Source of the DNA: Prevotellaceae bacterium UBA2718
Lineage (GTDB): Bacteria; Bacteroidota; Bacteroidia; Bacteroidales; Bacteroidaceae
Assembly: GCA_002353975.1 (NCBI GenBank)
Contig: DEKQ01000035.1
Coordinates: forward strand, 17,808-23,216
Reading direction: 5' to 3'
DNA: 5,409 nucleotides
The translations under genes and the position numbers were made by a program. The first letter of the stretch is position 1, and every line of letters begins with the position of its first letter. Positions 1 through 5,409 of the stretch are shown here, piece after piece. Below the pieces are notes generated by a model, which worked only from the letters and a program-made list of their open reading frames with translations, had not been told where the DNA came from and ran no database searches.

Positions 1-1
1 A

Positions 2-877
2 AAGGATTACTTCCAGTTATTCCCAAGTGTATTCATGTCATACCAACTGACTCAGACACAGCAACTGCAGCTGAACTACACAAGGCGCCTGCGCCGCCCT
101 TGGGGAGGAGAACTGAACAGCTTCCGCAACACGTCTGATGCATCCATCACATCCTTCGGAAACCCGCTGCTGACGCCGGAGTACAGCAACTCTTTCTCGC
201 TGAACTACCTGAAACAGTGGGACCAGCATTCACTCCTCGTATCGGCATATTACCGCCCCACGAGCGACGTGATACAGCGCATCACCTATCGAGGCGCTGC
301 CGACGGAAAGATGTACAGCACACCGATGAATGTTGCCAACAGCACCAGCACCGGCGTGGAGCTGACAGGAAAGAACAAGATAGGGCGCATATTGGACCTC
401 ACGACCAATGTAAACCTATACTACTACAAGCTGAATGACTTCAATTTTGACATAGAAGACCAAACAGTTAAGGGAGCTTCGCAGGACAACTTCACCTGGA
501 ATGCCCGCATCATAGCACAGCTGACCCTGCCCTGGGACATCAGCGTGCAGCTTAGCGGAAGATATAACTCCCGCCGTGTGATAACGCAAGGACACCGTCC
601 ATCGCAGATAAGCATGGATGCCGGAATAAAGAAGAGTTTCTTTAACCGCAAGCTGGTGCTGTCAATCAACTGCCGCGACGTCTTCAACAGCCGCAAGTGG
701 GAGAGCTATACAGGCAGCGACACCTTCACGCGCTACACGCTCAACAAGCGCAGAAGCAGGACGGTGAACTTCAACCTGACGTGGAACTTCGGTAACTCAC
801 AGGGACAGAAGAAACGCGATGAACAGACAAACGATAATGATGAAGAGGAAATGTCTGGCGGCGGCTACGACATGTAA
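2..877 (+). CDS. Outer-membrane beta-barrel protein, TonB-dependent-receptor-like (3' part only)
   Basis: The reading frame is open from the left edge, so the true start is upstream; the ATG at 35 is an internal methionine. The 291 visible residues show the alternating polar/aromatic strands of the end of a large outer-membrane barrel, for example the stretches with NSFSLNYLKQW, HSLLVSAYYRPTSDVI, STGVELTGKNK, LTTNVNLYYYKLN and RTVNFNLTWNFG. This order of motifs is typical of the Bacteroidetes 'outer membrane beta-barrel family protein' group (OMP_b-brl_3 type). In that group a carboxypeptidase-regulatory-like domain and a plug precede the barrel; neither is in the window. After the last strand (NLTWNFG) there is a hydrophilic tail of about 30 residues rich in Lys/Arg, then Asp/Glu, ending GGGYDM. 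To my recollection such charged tails are common in this subfamily. The substrate cannot be told. The last 38-59 nt overlap the next gene. Confidence 0.88.
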   Translation, partial: KDYFQLFPSVFMSYQLTQTQQLQLNYTRRLRRPWGGELNSFRNTSDASITSFGNPLLTPEYSNSFSLNYLKQWDQHSLLVSAYYRPTSDVIQRITYRGAADGKMYSTPMNVANSTSTGVELTGKNKIGRILDLTTNVNLYYYKLNDFNFDIEDQTVKGASQDNFTWNARIIAQLTLPWDISVQLSGRYNSRRVITQGHRPSQISMDAGIKKSFFNRKLVLSINCRDVFNSRKWESYTGSDTFTRYTLNKRRSRTVNFNLTWNFGNSQGQKKRDEQTNDNDEEEMSGGGYDM

Positions 878-2186
878 CAGGGCACGATGGATTGCAATAC
901 TTTCTCTCGTGCTCTGTATATGCAGCTGTCAGGACAAGAAACAGGCGCACAATGACGGCGGCGCATACGCAAGAATAGCGGCAACGGAACGCGCAGCGGC
1001 AGACTCTGCTCTGGCTGTGGCTATAGATATAAACCACGACGTAAAGTACTATCTGCGCACACACAACGTGCTGGATAACGGATTTGACATCGTGGCAACC
1101 TTTGAGAAAGAGCACAAGAAGCGCTTTGACTCACTGGCAAGGCGCTCGGCCCTGTTGGAACAGGTGGCAGCTTTCCAGGCGATAGACTTACAGAAATGTA
1201 CCACTCCGCCGCTACGTCTCATAATAAACCGGGAGCAGTTGGAGCATGTCACCCCCGCCGGCGGGGACAGCATAGGTACCTATCATGGCACCAGAAACGT
1301 GGCAGGCCAGCCATCGGGCTATGGCATATTTTGCGGACGCGACGGCAGTTACTACGAAGGAGAGTGGCTCGCAGGAATGCGCTACGGCGTGGGACTGCAG
1401 GTGACACCAGGCAAAAGGCTGAAACTGGGCGAGTGGAAAGAGGACAGATACCTCGGCGAACGCATCACCTATACACCTGACCGCACTTATGGCATCGACA
1501 TCTCTCGCTATCAGCATGAGCATGAGAGGATTGTGACAAAGCGCGTGAGAGGGCGCCGCGGCAGGTATATCACCCGCAAGGTGAAGCTGGTGGAGCACTA
1601 CAAGATAGACTGGAGCGCGCTGCGCATCACATCGCTCGGCACTTATTCCAAGAAGAAGATAGTGGGAGAGGTGGACTATCCCGTAAGCTTCATCTACATA
1701 AAGTCAACGGAAGGCACAACAGTGCGCAACGCATACTTTGCCTCCGACTATGTAAACTCAAAGAAACACGGCTACAAGACCGGCGCATACCACTTCTTCT
1801 CTGTACGCACTACGGGCAAGGCGCAGGGACTATACTTCCTGCAAAACAGCAGATATGAGAATGGCGACCTGCCACCGGTGCTTGACATTGAGCCCACAGA
1901 CGCGCAAATCAGGGAGTTGGGAGGAGTGAGGTTCCTCTTCGCCAACGTGCGCAGCTGGCTGAGCGTAGTGGAGAAAAGACTTGGGGTGAAGCCCGTGCTG
2001 TACGTCAGCCTTCGCTTCGTCAACAAGTATCTGGTGCAAGCACCCGACCTGTTAGAGAACTATGACGTGTGGATAGCACGCTACGGTGAGTTCCGGCCCG
2101 ACGTGAACCTCATATCATGGCAGCTCTGCCAGGACGGAAGGGTAAGGGGAATACACGGCCCCGTAGATATCAGCGTAATGTTCTGA
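819..2186 (+). CDS. MORN-repeat / glycoside hydrolase family 25 (lysozyme-like) lipoprotein
   Basis: This is a predicted envelope lipoprotein that would cleave the beta-1,4 MurNAc-GlcNAc bonds of peptidoglycan. Residues (455-aa numbering) run as follows. There is a basic n-region and hydrophobic core at about 22-34, then a lipobox I-C-S-C with Cys37 the likely lipidated residue. A mostly helical linker covers about 45-130. MORN-like repeats lie at about 153-219, clearest at YYEGEWLAGMRYGVG (178-192). The GH25 domain covers about 224-455. GH25 hallmarks are Asp227 in YGIDIS, STEG at 296-299, the catalytic DIE (Asp356, Glu358), YVS at 395-397, WQ at 434-435 and Asp450 in PVDIS. A very basic segment (about 238-256) is inserted between DISRYQ and IDW, where classical GH25 enzymes have almost nothing. 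The start may be ATG 819, 837 or 840. No in-frame start codon lies after the upstream stop that would keep the signal peptide, so overlap with the preceding gene is real. Substrate and physiological role are inferred from the family. Confidence 0.9.
   Translation: MNRQTIMMKRKCLAAATTCNRARWIAILSLVLCICSCQDKKQAHNDGGAYARIAATERAAADSALAVAIDINHDVKYYLRTHNVLDNGFDIVATFEKEHKKRFDSLARRSALLEQVAAFQAIDLQKCTTPPLRLIINREQLEHVTPAGGDSIGTYHGTRNVAGQPSGYGIFCGRDGSYYEGEWLAGMRYGVGLQVTPGKRLKLGEWKEDRYLGERITYTPDRTYGIDISRYQHEHERIVTKRVRGRRGRYITRKVKLVEHYKIDWSALRITSLGTYSKKKIVGEVDYPVSFIYIKSTEGTTVRNAYFASDYVNSKKHGYKTGAYHFFSVRTTGKAQGLYFLQNSRYENGDLPPVLDIEPTDAQIRELGGVRFLFANVRSWLSVVEKRLGVKPVLYVSLRFVNKYLVQAPDLLENYDVWIARYGEFRPDVNLISWQLCQDGRVRGIHGPVDISVMF
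840..929 (+). other. Lipoprotein signal peptide with lipobox ICSC
   Basis: From the ATG at 840 the peptide reads MKRKC, then a polar stretch with Arg residues, then the hydrophobic core WIAILSLVLCI, then the lipobox I-C-S-C. The Cys codon at 927-929 has Ser at -1 and is the best lipidation site, followed by QDKK. Cysteines two and four residues earlier fit the -1/-3 rules less well. The two upstream ATGs (819, 837) would only lengthen the n-region. The residues after Cys are mixed in charge, so surface export by a Bacteroidetes-type acidic export signal is not clearly indicated. Confidence 0.72.
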
Positions 2187-2192
2187 TGGGCA

Positions 2193-2280
2193 TTGCCAAG
2201 GGTTGGTAACATGATTACCAAGGGCTGGCAACCACATTACCAAGGCTTGGTAACTGAGTTACCACAGTGCGGTAATAATA
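2193..2280. repeat. Four tandem 22-bp units, each an 18-nt imperfect palindrome
   Basis: The units start at 2193, 2215, 2237 and 2259, exactly 22 bp apart. Each has an 18-nt core followed by a variable 4-nt spacer (atga, caca, tgag, aata). The cores are ttgccaagggttggtaac, ttaccaagggctggcaac, ttaccaaggcttggtaac and ttaccacagtgcggtaat. Each core is an 8-nt arm, a single central g, then an 8-nt arm. Unit 3 is a perfect palindrome apart from its centre. Unit 4 has changed in both arms yet keeps seven of eight pairs. Units 1 and 2 are less symmetrical. The block begins 6 nt after the lipoprotein stop and ends 30 nt before rbfA. It could be a tandem operator, a set of RNA hairpins, or a local repeat expansion; the sequence does not decide. 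Confidence 0.85.
2203..2264 (+). promoter_or_regulatory. Alternative hairpins spanning adjacent repeat units
   Basis: Besides the palindromes inside each unit, neighbouring units can pair across their spacers. Positions 2203-2209 (ttggtaa) are perfectly complementary to 2215-2221 (ttaccaa) across a 5-nt loop. Positions 2248-2254 (tggtaac) are perfectly complementary to 2258-2264 (gttacca) across a 3-nt loop. These pairings exclude the within-unit hairpins, so an RNA of this region could adopt competing folds. No U-run follows any hairpin, so this is not a standard intrinsic terminator. A regulatory role is inference. Confidence 0.4.
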
Positions 2281-2310
2281 TAGGTAAAACCAATTAAAAA
2301 GAAAAACATA
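2281..2310 (+). promoter_or_regulatory. A-rich translation leader of rbfA
   Basis: The 30 bases before the rbfA ATG are strongly A-rich (caattaaaaagaaaaacata just before the start) and lack a strong Shine-Dalgarno match. This is the usual look of a Bacteroidetes translation initiation region. The gap of 124 nt upstream of rbfA is the only place in the window where a promoter for the downstream operon would fit. I see no convincing match to the Bacteroidetes -7 box TAnnTTTG, so no promoter position is proposed. Confidence 0.4.
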
Positions 2311-2646
2311 ATGCAAGAGACAAGACAAAACAGAATAAGCAGGCTGCTGCAGAAGGAGCTTAGCCTCATCTTTCAGAGTCAGACACGCCAGACTCACGGC
2401 GTGATGATAAGTGTGACACGCGTGAAGATCTCGCCAGACCTGAGCATCTGCACGGCATATCTGAGCATCTTCCCATCAGAAAAGGGCGAGGAACTGCTGC
2501 AGAATATACAACGGAACGCCTCACAGGTGCGCTACGAACTGGGACAGCGCGTGAGGAATCAGCTGCGCATCATACCTGAATTGCGCTTCTTCCTCGATGA
2601 TTCTCTGGACTATATCGAAAAGATTGATGAACTGCTGAAGAAGTGA
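2311..2646 (+). CDS. rbfA: 30S ribosome-binding factor A
   Basis: RbfA is a small cytoplasmic KH-like protein that binds the immature 30S subunit and helps mature the 5' end of 16S rRNA; in other bacteria it is needed for growth in the cold. The 111-residue product has the normal length for the family. Visible signatures are the N-terminal helix with RQNRISRLLQKELSLIF (5-21), the strand motif ISVTRVKISPDL (33-44) followed by CTAYLSIFP (47-55), and the C-terminal block RVRNQLRIIPELRFFLDDS (80-98), matching the family's 'P.L.F..D.S' ending. The ATG at 2311 follows an A-rich leader and is the natural start. Its TGA overlaps the GTG of the permease gene, indicating translational coupling. It is the first gene of the three-gene string. 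Confidence 0.93.
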   Translation: MQETRQNRISRLLQKELSLIFQSQTRQTHGVMISVTRVKISPDLSICTAYLSIFPSEKGEELLQNIQRNASQVRYELGQRVRNQLRIIPELRFFLDDSLDYIEKIDELLKK

Positions 2647-3893
2647 AAAGAGTCAGTTTTTACATAGCCGAGCGCTATTTCTTTTCACGCAAGCGCACCA
2701 ATATCATCAATGTCATATCGGGCATCAGCGTCGTAGGAGTCGCCGTTGCCACTATGGCGATGGTGGTGGTGATGAGCGTGTTCAACGGTTTCAGCGACCT
2801 CGTGGCAACATTCTTCACTGCCTTTGACCCGCAACTGAAGGTGGTGCCGGCAGCAGGCAAGACCGTTGCAGCAGATAATCCCAAGCTCAAGGCGGTACGC
2901 GAGTTGGATTTCGTGGACCTGACATCAGAGACTGTAGAAGACCAGGCACTGGCGATATACGGTGACCGGCAGGCGATGGTGAAGATAAAAGGCGTGGATG
3001 ACAACTTTGAGAAGCTGACAAAGATAGACGAACTCTGCTATGGAGAGGGCATATACGAGCTGCATGCCGCAGATTTGCAATACGGCATCGTGGGCATACG
3101 CTTGGCCAACACGCTTGGAATGTCGGCAAATTGGAGGCATTTCCTGCACATCTACGCTCCCAACCGCACAGGGCAACTGGACCTGATGAACCCGATGGAA
3201 GGCTTTGTGGTGGACTCACTGCTCTCTCCCGGGGTGGTGTTCTGTGTGCAGCAAGGCAAGTATGACAAGAACTATATACTGACATCCCTGTCATTCGCAA
3301 GGATGCTTTTCCAGTGTGACGGAGAGTTGTCAGCGCTGGAAGTAAAGCTGAAACCCGGCACGAACGTAAGCAGCGCCAAGGCTGAGATAGAGAATATCGT
3401 GGGAGAAGAGTTCAGCGTATTGGACCGATATGAGCAGCAGGCAGACACTTTTAACATAATGAAGATAGAGAAACTGATGGCTTACATCTTCCTCACCTTC
3501 ATCCTTGTGGTGGCATGCTTCAACATCATAGGGTCGCTGACAATGCTTATCATAGACAAGAAAGAGGATGCCGAAACCCTCCGAGCCCTCGGTGCACGCG
3601 AATCATTGATAAGGCAGATCTTCATACTCGAAGGCTGGATGATAAGCATTGCCGGCGCTATAATAGGCGTATTGACAGGTTTGGCGCTCTGCCTGGCACA
3701 GCAACAGTTCGGCATAGTGTCACTTGGCGAGCAGAGCGGAGCATTCGTCATAGACGCATACCCCGTCAGCGTACACTACGGCGACGTGGCCCTGATATTC
3801 TTCACAGTCATCATCATAGGCTTCTTGTCTGTGCTTTACCCCGTGAGATACGCTGTAAGGGGTAAGAATCAGAATATAAAAACAGAACAATGA
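2643..3893 (+). CDS. FtsX/LolC/E-family ABC transporter permease
   Basis: This is a 416-residue inner-membrane permease with the topology of the LolC/LolE group, which extracts lipoproteins from the inner membrane together with a LolD-type ATPase. It begins with the typical FYIAERYFFSRKRTNIINVIS sequence (residues 6-26). TM1 lies at about 23-48. A large periplasmic domain covers about 50-275. TM2 is at about 278-304, TM3 at about 330-352 and TM4 at about 381-400. Between TM2 and TM3, KKEDAETLRALGA (306-318) is the cytoplasmic coupling motif of FtsX-like permeases. The start is GTG at 2643, sharing GTGA with the rbfA stop; no nearby ATG would keep the conserved N-terminus. It ends in ATGA overlap with the next gene. 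No ATPase gene or second permease is in the window, so the Lol role is inferred from sequence type. A MacB- or FtsX-like role is less likely given the N-terminus. Confidence 0.88.
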   Translation: MKRVSFYIAERYFFSRKRTNIINVISGISVVGVAVATMAMVVVMSVFNGFSDLVATFFTAFDPQLKVVPAAGKTVAADNPKLKAVRELDFVDLTSETVEDQALAIYGDRQAMVKIKGVDDNFEKLTKIDELCYGEGIYELHAADLQYGIVGIRLANTLGMSANWRHFLHIYAPNRTGQLDLMNPMEGFVVDSLLSPGVVFCVQQGKYDKNYILTSLSFARMLFQCDGELSALEVKLKPGTNVSSAKAEIENIVGEEFSVLDRYEQQADTFNIMKIEKLMAYIFLTFILVVACFNIIGSLTMLIIDKKEDAETLRALGARESLIRQIFILEGWMISIAGAIIGVLTGLALCLAQQQFGIVSLGEQSGAFVIDAYPVSVHYGDVALIFFTVIIIGFLSVLYPVRYAVRGKNQNIKTEQ

Positions 3894-5409
3894 TTCACAA
3901 TATCGAAACATTCTACCCATGTCAGGGGGGCAAAAGCATGGCCTCCACAGAGAGTCTTCGCAAGATAGCGGAGGCAGCAAAGACTGACTACATATTCATT
4001 TCCACCAAGGACAGCCCCGTCACGATGGGCCAACGCGCCGTGGAACGCCTGCTGAGAGTGGCACAAGAGACTGAGGCGCTCATGGTATATGCCGACCATT
4101 ACAGCATGACCAACGGCAAACGCGAGCCACATCCCGCCATAGACTGCCAGAGCGGAGCCATCAGAGATGACTTCGACTTCGGTCAACTGCTGTTTGTCAA
4201 GACTGCCGCGCTGAAGGAATTCGTAAAGCAGCAGAAGACAGAATACGCTTACGCAGGGCTGTACGCAATGCGACTGTACATGCAACGCACCGGTACGATA
4301 TTCCATTTGAACGAATATCTATATACAGAAGAGGAACACGACACGCGCAAGAGCGGAGAGAAGCAGTTCGACTACGTGGACCCGAAGAACCGCAGCGTGC
4401 AACTGGAGATGGAGCATGCCGCCACATATCACCTGGAGCAGATTGGTGCAAAGGTTGACACATCAACACGATTGGAGCCTGATTTCAAGGAAGAGCAGTT
4501 TGATATTGAGGCCTCTGTCATCATCCCGGTCTATAACAGAGCCAAGACGATAGCCGATGCAGTGGGCAGCGCACTGTCACAGAAGGCGAAATTCCAGTAC
4601 AATGTCATCGTCGTGGATAATCATTCCACCGACGGAACGACCGAGATACTGCAGCAATTGGCGGCAGAAGAGGAGAGCCGCGGCACCGGAAGGCTGGTGC
4701 ATATCATACCCGAACGGACGGATTTAGGCATCGGTGGATGCTGGAACGAGGCGATAAACAGCGACTACTGCGGACGTTTCGCAGTCCAGTTGGACAGCGA
4801 TGACCTGTATAGCAGCCCCGCGACACTACAGAAAATAGTGGATGCCTTCTACCGTCAGAAGGCCGCGATGGTGATTGGAGCCTACAGGATGTGTGATTTT
4901 GAGCTGAACACTCTGCCTCCGGGCATCATAGACCACAAGGAATGGACCGACGAAAACGGTCCGAACAACGCTCTGCGCATAAACGGGCTCGGTGCTCCGA
5001 GGGCTTTTTTCACCCCGCTGATACGTGAGATCGGTTTCCCCAACACCAGCTATGGCGAAGACTATGCGCTGGGATTGGCCTTCAGCCGTTCGTTCAGGAT
5101 AGGCCGCATCTACGAGGAGCTGTACCTGTGTCGCCGTTGGGGAGGCAACAGCGATGCCGCCCTGAGCATAGAAAAGGTCAATGCGAACAACGTGTATAAG
5201 GACCAGCTACGCTCAATGGAGATACATGCGCGCCAGCTTATGAACAGAGGAGACCTGCCACCGATGGAGTCTGACTCGCTGACACGCTTCTTCAACAGGC
5301 AGTTGGAGCGCTGGGAAGAAACGAATCAAAGGTACCGGGACCTGCAACAGGTGAAGGTCAAGCAGCTTGGCGAGCTGAAAGCGCAGTTCAATCCCGCCCG
5401 TATCAGATC
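3890..5409 (+). CDS. GT2 glycosyltransferase with start of a C-terminal DUF4922-like domain (3' end outside window)
   Basis: The frame is open from ATG 3890 to the right edge (506 full codons). ATG 3890 overlaps the permease stop by 4 nt; the next in-frame stop upstream is at 3863-3865 with no other start between. Residues 1-195 resemble the second half of a GT-A domain (DYIFIST, VYADHY, AGLYAMRLY, NEYLYTEEEHDTRKSGEK) but lack a nucleotide-binding half and a DxD. Residues 207-420 form a full GT2 domain: SVIIPVYNR (209-217), VVDNHSTDGT (241-250), GGCWNEA (282-288), the metal-binding DSD (302-304), and the candidate base pair GED (389-391). It would transfer a sugar from a nucleotide donor, probably to an envelope glycan; donor and acceptor are unknown. 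From about residue 462 the sequence LTRFFNRQLERWE...VKVKQL...QFNPARI matches my recollection of the N-terminus of separate Bacteroidales DUF4922 proteins, suggesting a fusion. Confidence 0.87.
   Translation, partial: MIHNIETFYPCQGGKSMASTESLRKIAEAAKTDYIFISTKDSPVTMGQRAVERLLRVAQETEALMVYADHYSMTNGKREPHPAIDCQSGAIRDDFDFGQLLFVKTAALKEFVKQQKTEYAYAGLYAMRLYMQRTGTIFHLNEYLYTEEEHDTRKSGEKQFDYVDPKNRSVQLEMEHAATYHLEQIGAKVDTSTRLEPDFKEEQFDIEASVIIPVYNRAKTIADAVGSALSQKAKFQYNVIVVDNHSTDGTTEILQQLAAEEESRGTGRLVHIIPERTDLGIGGCWNEAINSDYCGRFAVQLDSDDLYSSPATLQKIVDAFYRQKAAMVIGAYRMCDFELNTLPPGIIDHKEWTDENGPNNALRINGLGAPRAFFTPLIREIGFPNTSYGEDYALGLAFSRSFRIGRIYEELYLCRRWGGNSDAALSIEKVNANNVYKDQLRSMEIHARQLMNRGDLPPMESDSLTRFFNRQLERWEETNQRYRDLQQVKVKQLGELKAQFNPARIR

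Noticed and set aside
35..37. ATG 35 as a true start of the first gene
   Set aside because: The frame is open to the left edge and the upstream residues (KDYFQLFPSVF) continue the barrel pattern, so the gene is cut by the window.
1212..1598. 128-codon open frame on the minus strand
   Set aside because: It is antisense to the MORN and GH25 coding region and has no recognisable motif.
2193..2280. Tandem repeats as a possible CRISPR array or integron attC site
   Set aside because: Spacers are only 4 nt, so this is not CRISPR. The cores do not fit the attC boxes GTTRRRY and RYYYAAC, and no integrase or cas gene is present.
2187..2310. Intrinsic terminator for the lipoprotein gene
   Set aside because: Hairpins exist, but none is followed by a T-run on either strand; the bases after the last palindrome are A/G-rich.
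2215..2397. 60-codon minus-strand frame covering the intergenic repeat region
   Set aside because: It reads through the repeats and antisense to rbfA. The hydrophobic stretch comes from the A-rich leader read backwards, and no start context supports it.
2887..3300. 137-codon open frame on the minus strand
   Set aside because: It lies wholly inside the well-supported permease gene, has a composition unlike a real protein (rich in Ser, Pro, Arg, Cys) and shows no recognisable motif.
3925..3930. Run of six G near the start of the glycosyltransferase gene as a phase-variation tract
   Set aside because: Six bases is too short for confident slipped-strand switching, the frame is intact, and phase variation in this order usually uses invertible DNA instead.
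3869..4306. 145-codon open frame on the minus strand
   Set aside because: It is antisense to the permease/glycosyltransferase junction and shows no domain features; the + strand frames carry clear family motifs.

Overview
The window looks like a chromosomal segment from a Bacteroidales bacterium, most probably a Prevotella-type genome. The reasons are a C-terminal outer-membrane beta-barrel of the TonB-receptor-like type, a MORN plus GH25 lipoprotein of a kind I associate with this order, an rbfA followed by a LolC/E-like permease, and a glycosyltransferase running into what looks like a DUF4922 domain. An A-rich, Shine-Dalgarno-poor leader before rbfA fits the phylum. The genus is inferred from general appearance. 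All supported genes are on the + strand, and coding density is very high.

Layout. (1) Positions 2-877: the 3' end of an outer-membrane beta-barrel protein, cut by the left window edge. (2) Positions 819-2186: a lipoprotein with a signal peptide, a MORN-repeat segment and a C-terminal GH25 lysozyme domain. Its start lies inside the previous gene. (3) Positions 2187-2310: the only real intergenic gap. It holds four 22-bp tandem units, each an 18-nt imperfect palindrome, then an A-rich leader. (4) Positions 2311-2646: rbfA. (5) Positions 2643-3893: a four-TM FtsX/LolC/E-type permease starting on GTG, overlapping rbfA by 4 nt. (6) Positions 3890-5409: a GT2 glycosyltransferase, overlapping the permease by 4 nt and open at the right edge. 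Its C-terminus runs in frame into what I recognise as the beginning of a DUF4922 domain.

Genes 1 and 2 both encode envelope proteins and probably share a transcript. rbfA, the permease and the glycosyltransferase form a translationally coupled string that mixes ribosome maturation, lipoprotein-type transport and glycan synthesis. The repeat block sits exactly between the two groups, so it may act as a transcript boundary or a control site for the rbfA operon.

No RNA gene, CRISPR array, insertion sequence or canonical terminator was seen. The points most worth following up are the phased palindromic repeat block, the GT2-DUF4922 fusion, the basic insertion in the GH25 domain and the long overlap between genes 1 and 2. 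I did not find a clearly new defence or mobile system here.
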